From NCBI RefSeq assembly GCF_001625195.1, contig NC_054391.1:6397157-6461156 (forward strand): DNA of 64,000 nt. The letters are read 5' to 3'. This document shows positions 55,224-64,000 of this stretch, in pieces (position 1 is the stretch's first letter; each line of letters opens with the position of its first letter). Made by a program: the position numbers and the translations under genes. Source of the stretch: Drechmeria coniospora. Taxonomy: Eukaryota; Ascomycota; Sordariomycetes; Hypocreales; Ophiocordycipitaceae. A model generated the notes under the pieces. That model worked only from the letters and a program-made list of their open reading frames with translations. It was not told the DNA's origin and ran no database searches.

Positions 55224-58081
55224 ATGGATCTGGGACTGCCTCTCGATCCGCGGCTTGGTCCTGAGCACAGCGGCGTCGAGCAGGCTTTCCCGTCGGTGGC
55301 AACACCAGTAGTGCCAACTGATGGACGTCATCGGCCTGAGCAACAACATCATCAGCAGGAGAGGCTATTGCAGCAGAAACGACATCACGATGCAGACTAC
55401 GACGACGAATACGACGAAGAAGAAGACGATGACGAAGACGAAGACAACGACGCTGCCCAGCAGCAGCAGCCGCAGCAGTCGCCGCACGAACATGGCCCCT
55501 CAGCAGACGGCGTCGATGCCAAGAAGGCTCGGGCCTGCGAGGCCTGTCGCGGGCTCAAGGTACGCTGCGAGCCGGACCCGAACGACGAGGAAGGACCGTG
55601 CAAGCGGTGCCGGAAGGCCGGCCGCAACTGTGTCGTTACAGCACCGACAAGGAAGCGACAGAAGAAGACGGACAGTCGTGTGTCGGAGCTCGAGAAGAAG
55701 ATTGACGCCTTGACGGCCAGCTTGCAGGCTCGCGCCTCTCAGCTGCCGTCCCTTCCACCTCTTGCGAAGCCCCCTCTCCAGAGCACAAATACGACGCGGC
55801 CTACCGGCCAGGCCTTCCATTCCCTGATGGGACACGTGGACGCCGTCAGGAGTTGGGGGAACACGGGCACGCCATCCCCATCGCAGCCGCCGCCGCAGCC
55901 GCTACCAGCGTCACAGTCGCACTCGCACTCGCACTCGCAGCCACAGTCTGTGGCAGGACAGAAGAGAAAGGTCTCGGAACAGGAGCAACTTGACGGACCC
56001 GGTGACATCGACGACGCCGTCCACAGCCACGGCCACGGCCACGGTAAACCGTCCTCGCCTCGCCTCGCCTCCCAGCCACGGCCGCCACCGACACTTGCGT
56101 CGGCTTCACACTCTGATGACGGAGACATCGTCGACCGTGGCCTCCTCACCCTCGAAAAGGCTGCAGAACTATTCTCGAGGTATAAAGATTCCATGACTCG
56201 CCATCTGCCTGCCGTCGTCTTTTCTCCGAGCATGACCGTCATGGACCTTCGGATGACCAAGCCGTACCTCTTTCTCGCCGTCATGGCAGCCGCCTCGTCC
56301 GAGATGCACGATCTGCAACGTGTCCTGACCAAGGAACTGATGCAACTTCTCGCCTACAAAATTGTCGTCGCGGGTGAGAAGAACCTCGAGCTCGTCCAGA
56401 CCCTGCATGTTGCCGTCATCTGGTATTGGCCCCCAGAGCACTTTGAGGAGCTCAAGTTCTACCAGCTCGTACACATGGCCGCCGTCATGGCCCTAGATAT
56501 CGGCCTCGGCAGGAAGGCACCCCCCCGACGGGGAATCCATGCACTCAGCTGGCGCGAGCATCAGTTCAAACGCCTGCCGCAGGCGGATCCAACGAGCCTC
56601 GAGTGTAGGCGCACCTGGCTGACATGCCACTTCCTCGCCACCAACACCTCCATCTCTCTCCAGCGGCCCAATCTCGTCCGCTGGTCGTCCTTCATGACCG
56701 AGAGCCTCGAGCTTCTTGCTTCCTCCCCGGACGCCGCCCCCACGGACAAGTACCTCTGCCACCTGGTGTGGACCCATCGCATGGCCGAAGAGATTGGCGG
56801 CCAGTTTTCCATGGACGAAGACCCCTCAGCCCCGGTCAACCTCTCCGATGCGAGAACCCGCTTCACCCTGAGGGCGCTCGAACGCGACCTGGAAAAGTAC
56901 CGCGATGCAGTCCCAAGGGAGCTCATGCAGCGTACGTCTCTGCCCCCCCCCCCCCCCCCCCATTCTCGTTGGCTGTGTTGAACGTCAAGGACGTGACTGA
57001 CGGACAACCGCGCTCCCTGCCTGCAGCGTCCCTCAAGCTCAGCTTCTACCTGCTCAGCCTCTACATGCACGAACTCGTCCTCCACACCGGCACGACCGCG
57101 GACCAATTTCGCTCGCCCTTCAGCACCGAAATCATCAAGGACGGCATGATCAGCTCCGAGCCACTTTCGGCCGCCCACATCAACGCCCTCTCCGCATGCC
57201 TCTCCGCCGCCGACGGCATCTTTGACACCTTCCTGTCCATGGACGTCTCCAATATCCGCTGCCTTCCCGTTTTCAATTTTGTCCGCGTCGCCTACGCCAT
57301 CGTTATCCTCATGAAAATGTACTTCTCCGCCTCGAGCCCAGGCTCCGAGCTTGGCAAGGTCATCCCCAAGACCAACATGCGTGTTGAGCACTACCTCAAC
57401 GCCCTGCTCGACAAGTTTCGCACTACCGCTGCCGATGACAAATGCCGCCCCGCTGCCAAGTTCCTCATCGTTCTCGCCATGCTGAGGAGCTGGTTCCTGA
57501 AGCAAAACAAGGCCGAGAGGAGGGGTGTTAACCCCCCCGCCGTCGCCGCCGAAGGCAGCTCCGCGGTGCACGCCCGCCACGGTGCGAACACACCCCTCCA
57601 GGTCCTCTCCGAAGTCGCCATGGGCCGTGATCCTACCGATCGCCAGAGACGCACGTCTAGAAACTCCATGGCCGGCATGCGCCAGCCGCCCCAGCCTTTT
57701 TTCCACGACAGCATTGCCTCGTCTGGCAGCACGCCCCCTACCTCGACCCACGTCGCCTCGACCTCCGCCAGCAGTACCGGGACCGCCAACGACCACACCT
57801 CGGGCGCTGTCGACCCCTCGCTCCCTGCCAACGCTGTTGTCCCACCCTCGTACCCCATTACCCAGCCGCAGTGGATGAACCCCCAGCAGCAGCCCATTCC
57901 CGGCCCGGACATGATGGGTTTCGCCGCCGGCCTCCTCCCCGGCTTCGACCTCGAGAGCCTTGGCGTAACCCTCGACTCGCGGGACATGCTACTCGAGGAT
58001 GGCGCCAAGATGATTCTTAACGAGCCCTGGTTCACCGCGGCGTTCCAGGGCCTTTCCGATGCAGACTTTTTCCCATTCTAG
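55224..58081 (+). CDS. Zn2Cys6 binuclear-cluster transcription factor
   Basis: Fungus-specific nuclear transcription regulator. Two exons, 55224-56931 and 57027-58081, giving 920 aa. The N-terminal 100 residues are Gln-rich with a long Asp/Glu run at about 58-76. The zinc cluster has Cys at 105, 108, 115, 126, 129 and 136 (C-X2-C-X6-C-X10-C-X2-C-X6-C), followed by basic TRKRQKK and a short coiled-coil-like linker (SRVSELEKKIDALTASLQAR). The central region from about 310 has LFSRYKDSMTRHLPAVVFSP and FLAVMAAASSEMHDLQRVLT, typical of the large regulatory domain in WAR1/LEU3-like regulators. The target is unknown and the symbol is left open. The intron 56932-57026 holds a C19 run (56943-56961). 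The dimer-forming class could bind CGG palindromes such as those in the intergenic repeats. Confidence 0.93.
56943..56961 (+). repeat. C19 homopolymer in an intron
   Basis: Nineteen consecutive C, 12 bases after the donor site of the only intron in the Zn2Cys6 gene. Confidence 0.85.
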
Positions 58082-59130
58082 GCCATGACTGTGTAGTAGA
58101 AGCTGGAAGTGCTGCGACCGGTACGGCACACTCTGCCTGCCCACACTCCGAACCCTTGGTGCGGCCTCTCCACCCCTCTAGGGTTTCGAGACGATGAAAC
58201 CCATGAGAAAGAGTGGACTGCGAGAGATGCCTACGCGTACAGTCGCGCATCTGGACGCTCTCCATGTTTTTTACACTGTACATATATCCACGACATACGA
58301 CGGACACGACGAACCAACCCCCTCTCACATTGGTCAAATAGCAAGCAGCAAGCGGAAGTGAATATTTGCATTTTTTAGGCGTAGTAATGTGGTGCCTCGG
58401 CCGATAATTCGGCCGCAACTATATAACGGTGGCAACCAAAGGGGAATATGCACTCTGCTTAGTTCTGATCATCAACGTTCGTTGCGTAAGTGATAGGCAG
58501 TTCGTCTCCACATGAGTGCCGAGTCCTTGTCCAGCCCTGTCCAGAACAAAGAAGCCCAGCACTCGTCGCCCCATTCCGCCCCCCCTTCGTACTCGGTATA
58601 ATTACACCGAATATGATAGTAAATATCCTATGCCACATGCGCCAGCCATGCCTGTCATGAGCTTCTTGGGCTCCGGTTCGCAATCAGAGTCGCTTGCTAT
58701 GACATCGACACTGCTCACAATTTTTGTTCGAGCGGGAAGCGAGAAAGCCAACCGCTGCGCCAGCCCCAGCTTCCTTGTTCGCTCCGTTCTTGGGGGTTTG
58801 ACAGCAAATACCCATTTGGCTTTTCCGAAAGTCACGTCAAAAAAAAAAGCAAGCTCCGTGCGGTGTACCGGTGTAAAGTGAAGGACCTCGGAGTTCCACG
58901 CCCAGTCGTGGCCGAAGCGCCAGGGGATGCAAGGAAGAGAGCGTCTGCGCTCGTAGATCGAGACCGGGAAGCCAATGCAGCGAAAGCACGCAAGACACCT
59001 CGCCATTCGACGCAACGACCTTCCACGAGCTCGGCACAAGACATCGACGTTGCTACGGGCCGAAGCATGCCGTGACGTTTCGTGAGCAACGCGAGCGTTT
59101 TAGAGCCCTTGCGATGCCGTGAGGAGCCGG
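58082..59130. other. Convergent 3' region, no gene
   Basis: 1.05 kb between converging stops. Frames such as 58602-59039 (-) have no recognisable domain and overlap others on the opposite strand. Confidence 0.55.
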
Positions 59131-59991
59131 TCAGTCCATGTAGAAGTCGCCCTTGAGTATCCTCTCCTGAAAAGCATCCGGCTTTCGGGGCTCCTGCTTT
59201 GGCCGGACGACGGAGGCTTGCGTGGGTGGCGGTGGCAGATCGGAGACCGACTGTGTTCGGTCGTGGTGGCCCCTCGGGGGCGAGGAGGCGTGTGAGAAGG
59301 ATGGGCGAGCGCCGATGACGGAGCTCTCGGCACGTGACCTAAGCTGCTCCGACCAGTTAAAGCCGTGCTGGTCTGCGCGAGAAGGAACATTGTCAGAAGA
59401 GACTCTTGGATGCTTGGTGTTGCTTGCCTGTGGAGGAGCGGCGGGGGGGACGGCAGTGCTAGCGCGGCGGCCCGAGGCGGAGAGGGCGGCGGTAATGCTG
59501 GAGCCCTGCACCAGCGATGGCCTGCGATCGCTGGGGATGGTCCCGAGCGAAGAAGGGGGCGAGGATGGGCTATTACCATTGCCAGGGCTGCCTCCCGGAC
59601 GGTATCCTCTCATGGCCGACTGTCCAAGGCTCATGCGGCGAACAAAGGGTGTGGTCGGCGTGGTTCTGATGCCACTAAGTGGCAGATCGTCATCGTCGAC
59701 GGCATTCTCGTCAATCGAGTCCGAGTTGGTCGACATGCTCCCACGGCGCATGCCGAAGCCGGCCGTGTTGGTGGGCGACGTGCCCGAGAGGCCGATGGTG
59801 GTGACGGAGAGGCGACGTCTCTGAGGGTCGTTGAGGGAGCTGTTGATGGGACCGGGGTAGGAGGCGCTGGAGATGGAGGGAGCACGCTGGAAGAGGTTGG
59901 AGAAGGCGGCCTGGGTGATAGAGCCACGGCGGTTGGCAGCCGGGCCAGGTCCGCCGCCGCCGCCGGGGCCGTTGGGGAAGTTGTCCGACAT
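59131..59991 (-). CDS. Ser/Pro-rich conserved fungal hypothetical protein, 286 aa
   Basis: No named family. Start chosen at the ATG at 59991 (MSDNFPNGPGGGGGPGPAAN); the frame is open a further 83 codons upstream, but that part looks like pyrimidine-rich leader. The chain is largely disordered. Several Arg-Arg-x-Ser sites (RRGS, RRLS, RRMS, RRPS) look like basophilic kinase targets (PKA-type consensus; inference). The C-terminal segment GFNWSEQLRSRAESSV and the very end QERILKGDFYMD look conserved and are the most likely functional parts. A GC-AG intron could be imagined at 59373-59427, but removing it would break the good C-terminal frame, so it is not used. Codon use matches neighbouring genes. 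Confidence 0.75.
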   Translation of the reverse strand: MSDNFPNGPGGGGGPGPAANRRGSITQAAFSNLFQRAPSISSASYPGPINSSLNDPQRRRLSVTTIGLSGTSPTNTAGFGMRRGSMSTNSDSIDENAVDDDDLPLSGIRTTPTTPFVRRMSLGQSAMRGYRPGGSPGNGNSPSSPPSSLGTIPSDRRPSLVQGSSITAALSASGRRASTAVPPAAPPQASNTKHPRVSSDNVPSRADQHGFNWSEQLRSRAESSVIGARPSFSHASSPPRGHHDRTQSVSDLPPPPTQASVVRPKQEPRKPDAFQERILKGDFYMD

Positions 59992-62900
59992 GGTGGCAGA
60001 TTTCCGAGCCGGGGCTGATGCGTCGATGCCGAGTCGCTGGAGACCAGTGTCGGACGGCGAAATGCTAGGGTCAAGACTGCGAGGCGTCGGCAACGACGTC
60101 GGAAGCGCTCGATGAGTCTTTTGGCGGATGAAGAGGGTGAAGGGCGGCGAAGGAGAGAATGGTGAGACGAAGTTGAGAGTTGCTCCTTTTGATCCGCAGA
60201 CCAGGCGAATCGTCCGGTGGTGGGAGGAAAGAGAATGCAAGGAGTACGTAGGTGTGCTAGCGGTCGAGATGTATTAGGCACAAGGTGGTATGAGGATGGT
60301 TCGACGAGAAGGAGGCCAAGGCGTCGAGGGGCGGCACGTGGGATATATAGCACGGCAGGGGCGACCCACGGCAAATGTCAGAGAGCAGGCCGGGGAAGGG
60401 GATGTGGGAGGAAGGCTCGAGTTGAGCTGGGTCGAATGACACCACGAAGACGTGGAAAGCGGAGCTGGGGTGCCTGCCTTGGTAGGGATACGTACATGTA
60501 GGTACACGTCCGTCCGGGTACGAGGATGGGTGCCAGCCGCTGCGTACAGTATGGGCGGACGACCGCAGACGGGGGGGGCGTTGGGGCGAACTAGGTGTAG
60601 GCGATGGGTAGGTAGGTAGATGCTAGGTGGTGCTAGGAACGCTAGCCGTAAGGGTACTAGGGTGGTGGTGGTCGACGAGGTTCCGTTGGTGGTGTAGGTT
60701 AGCGGTGCCGAGTGCGAATCACAGTGCCGCGGCTGTTGGTTGAGTTGGGTTGGTGCGAGGGTGGTGCGGTGGTGCGAAAGGGATGTTCGTCGACAGTGTG
60801 TGGTGGGTGTTTGGCGAATGGATGAGCGAGTGGGCGGGAGTGCGAGTGCGCGTCGATAAGTAAGTATGTGTGGTCGTGTAGGAGTGCGCGTGAAGGTTGT
60901 AGGACGAGGGATCGATGGACGGACGAAGGGGTGGTGGGTGGGTGTGGGAGGGAGGGAGGGAGGAGAGGACTCGGACTGGAGAGATGGGCTCTGGAAGTGC
61001 GGCGTCATGGCTTCCCTCGATGTAAGTACTGCATGTACATGTATGGTAGGTACGTACCTGCACTCGCACCACCTCGCTTAGATTCACACCTCAACGAATT
61101 CGACTAGAGGCAGTTCGTACCTGCGAGTACTTCCAAGCCGTGCATGTGTGATTCGGTACTAGGCAGGTACGTATGGTGCGCACTGAGGGACGGAAGGGGC
61201 AATTTGGCGAGAGAGTTCTACACCGTACGGTACGGCGCAGGTGCGAGTGAGTACCTCGAGTGCCGCTCGTTGCCCGAGGTGCGCACGGAACCAACCAGAG
61301 CCGCTGCACTGAACGCCTGGCTTTGGGTTGGGAAATGGACGACGCGGGCTAGACGAGCGCTCGGTGGCCGATGCGTCTGGTGCACTGCTGCGGATTATTA
61401 CTAGCGAGCACCCAGCACCCAAGGTACGAATCAACAGCCAACACTCCAAACACACCCTTCCTCCCTCGTTGTCACGGTCAAACGCAGGTGTGCAAGTAGA
61501 GTAGCACGTTATCCTAGCACGGTCTGGCGAAGACGTAGAGCGACACGAGCAGAACGGCCGATCGCCCCAACGTCGTCGTCATCGTCGTGATCGTGCAGCT
61601 GCCGACCAACAATGACCGCCCTCCTTCCCCTTGCCTTTCCGCGTCGACTGATTGAACGGCACGCGGGACGCCTAGTTGGATTTGGATAGGATCCGATGGA
61701 TGGTCAGATTCGTTTGCTTCCTCCTTCCTCCGACGCCCTCTCGATTGTCGTGGCATGCCGACGAGGCGAATGGAATTGGGTTTCTAGGGTGAGCCTGTTC
61801 CGCGTCTCGCCTTCGATGGACTCGAAAGCTTGCCGCAGTCTGTCCGCCTGGGTGCGCGCCCTGACCTGGGCAGACCCTGAACGTTGACGGGGACGGGAAC
61901 CGGCTCAGAACCCCTCAAGCTCCACCACTGGCGTGACGTCGATCCGGCCGAGGACTCTTGGGTTCATGGCGGGTTGCGGGCGAGCTGTTGGCCCACTGGC
62001 CCGCACTGGGAGGTTGCCAAGAACAGTTGGGCCTAGCGCAGGCCCTGGTGGACGCCAAGCCAATTGGGGGACGCGGGTGGAGAATGACGCGCCGTTGCGT
62101 TGTCTTGCACGGCGTTTCACCCAGGACGGCGCACTAGCCGTAGCCGTTTGGCCGGCTGGTTCGCACGTGTCGTAGCCCGCAGTACGTGCCGCGAATGCCG
62201 TCAGCACAAAGGCTCGGTACCGAGCTGTCGCCGCATCCGATTCGACGGGCAATGGTGGGGTGCGGCAGAGGTGAGAGGAGAAGAGAAGGGACGGGAAGAG
62301 AGGAGTCGAGGGAGGAAGAACGAGCGGGTAAAGCGCGACGGCGTGGGTACCATGGAGCGAGCGCGGCGGAATGCGAAGCGGCAAAGAGGGGGGGCTGTCG
62401 TGCAGCGCTGGGCGACAAGGGTGCATGTGCGACCAAATAGCCCATGCGAGGCTCTAGACTCCAGAGAGGACCGCAGTACGGGGGGCCAAGTAAAGTGCAG
62501 TGCTGCACGGCCGTTAAAAGTAGTGCATGTATATTACTTAGATTTGTACGTATAAATATAGCTCGTTCGTTCGTTCCACCAGGCACCTCGCTGTCTGGAG
62601 AGCTCCACGAATGCCGAGTGGCTGCACCATCCAGTCCATGTAGATAAGGTACAGTAGGTACCTAGTAGGTAATAGGCGTACTCCTGTACCGAGTACTCCG
62701 TATCCGTACATGCAGGTAATTTGGCTCGAAGAGCCGAGCTGCGAGTAATGCCATGCTCCGTATGGAGTACTCGCAAGTAATTACTGTACCGGGGGGTAAA
62801 CTGCTATTACCTGCCAAGGTACGGAATACTCCGTATTCATCTCCATGCTCGTCCATGAGCAGGCTGCGTCGCTGCCAGGCATTGCAGAATGCTTGTGCCC

Positions 62901-64000
62901 AGAAATGGTAGACTCACGAACCGAGTGCATGCAATGGTTCTGAGAGGACGGGGCAGGGGGAATGTCTGAACGGGCGCTGACGATGCTTGACGCGCCGTGC
63001 TTCGCACAAACTCTGGTACCCCCGGGCTCTAGCCTGTGGTTCAGAAGGTGCGGATGGCTGGTGTTCATTGTGGATCTCCAGCTGTCTACCCGTAATACCT
63101 GTAGTGGCACGTTGCATTGATAGTACGGAAACGTCCCTACCAAGTAGTATAGACTCGGCTGCGGCTGGAGGACGGCAGTGGGTTTACAGCACTTACATGG
63201 ACCCCCAGTACAAGCCCTCGCAAGCACAGTGCTTGCAGTATTCGGCATGTAGTGGAACACCTCGCGACAACTGGGTACCGCCTCTAGTACCTGGTAGTAT
63301 GGTTGTTTGTACCTCGTGCTTTGTCAGGACAGCGACTAACTACGCCTTGGGTAGGTGCTCTCGGATTCGTTGCCGGCTCGATAGTACACAACAAGTCCGA
63401 TGCCCTGATTCTCTCGGCTCGTTACCTTTGATGCCACTACAACCGCCGGTAGGGTACTTGGACACCGCGACCCAGTAGCTAGCCACCTGCAGATGCACCA
63501 CGCGGCCTTGCTTGATGATACGAACGTGAACGAGCACCCGACTCCGTACAGTACGAGGACGCGGATGCCGCCAGCAAACCCTCTGGCCCTCCCTCTCTGG
63601 GCAGGACCAATCGCACACACGCGCTCCTGCTCCCATGATGATAATTTTAACACGGCCGGAAAAGACGGACCGCCGCCGCGAGGCCAGCGTGGGCACCATC
63701 TTCGTTCCCTGAGCCGGTTGGCCCATGGCCCTGTCATGACTTGCTTGTACGATCAGTCGTGGACGAGCCCATGTATTGGTAGCATCTGTACGTAGTAATT
63801 ACATGCAACTTGCACGAACTTGCACGAGTACCTATTTGTAAGTACACGCAAGCCGTGCACGGTGAAAATGTGCACAGGGCTCGTCTTTGTGCGTGTGCGG
63901 CACTCGTAGTATGACGTGACGCCTGTTAGCATGCATGCACAGGTACCTGTGCTGTTGCCACATGAAGACTCCGACCTGCATGACGTACATGTATGTACTC
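59992..64000. other. Gene-poor right end with purine-rich tract and GTAC motifs
   Basis: 59992-61010 is strongly purine-rich on the + strand (pyrimidine-rich on the minus strand) and is probably the leader/promoter of the minus-strand gene. From 61020 to 61270 and 62640 to 64000, GTAC motifs return (TACCGAGTACTCCGTA near 62690, TACGGAATACTCCGTA near 62820). Middle frames such as 61905-62426 (-) are Pro/Arg/Ser-rich without a domain. No gene is supported. Confidence 0.55.

Noticed and set aside
59373..59427. GC-AG intron (CAG/GCAAGC ... CGCAG) in the Ser/Pro-rich gene
   Set aside because: Its 55-nt length would shift the frame away from the conserved-looking GFNWSEQLRSRAESS segment, while the unspliced frame is intact.

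Overview
The window is nuclear DNA of a filamentous ascomycete, most likely a Sordariomycete of the order Hypocreales. The evidence is short GT-AG introns of about 50-145 nt with CTGAC/CTAAC-like branch sites, CT-rich leaders, GC-rich third codon positions, and proteins that resemble Pezizomycotina orthologs. I cannot name the species from the sequence. No bacterial, viral or organellar signature is visible, and no convincing transposon, tRNA or rRNA gene was found.

Layout, left to right: a Ran GTPase (532-1514, +); a 4.3 kb gene-free field; a homeodomain regulator (5838-7809, +) converging on an NAD kinase (8531-10324, -); the exosome subunit RRP46 (-) divergent from a PP2A activator of the PTPA/RRD2 type (+); a fungus-specific hypothetical protein (16741-18333, -); about 7 kb without a secure gene but with one candidate small secreted protein (22579-23256, +); ATP-dependent NAD(P)HX dehydratase (25221-26455, -); ATP synthase alpha (27037-29235, -); a conserved fungal hypothetical protein (29820-30497, -); ribosomal protein L11 (-) divergent from SmB (+); a J-domain protein (33836-34773, -); a thioredoxin-PITH protein (35990-37177, -); a BTB/POZ protein (39104-40546, +); a proline/arginine-rich small protein (40946-41543, -); 6.7 kb of motif-rich DNA; a poly-Q/EYQQ-repeat protein (48300-49211, +); a PX-PH-RhoGAP protein of the Bem3 type (49959-54014, +); a Zn2Cys6 regulator (55224-58081, +) converging on a serine/proline-rich hypothetical protein (59131-59991, -); and a gene-poor right end.

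Most recognised genes are single-copy housekeeping functions: nuclear transport, NADP synthesis and NADPHX repair, RNA decay, splicing, translation, mitochondrial ATP synthesis, phosphatase activation and Rho signalling. They are not a pathway cluster. I rebuilt the exon structures by hand, and reading frame was checked across every junction given.

The most striking non-coding feature is a dispersed GTAC-based vocabulary (GTACGGAGTAC / TACTCCGTAC, GTACATGTAC, AAGTACTTACTT). It fills nearly every long intergenic stretch, and its TACGGAGTAC-type words were not seen in the coding exons I read. Some copies form perfect 16-bp palindromes containing CGG-N6-CCG, the geometry of a Zn2Cys6 dimer site. 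This is the best candidate for an undescribed system. Other points of note are a 9-nt internal microexon in the SmB gene, a gene whose first coding exon is only ATGG, and a repeat-built Q/E/Y-rich protein directly upstream of the Bem3-like gene.
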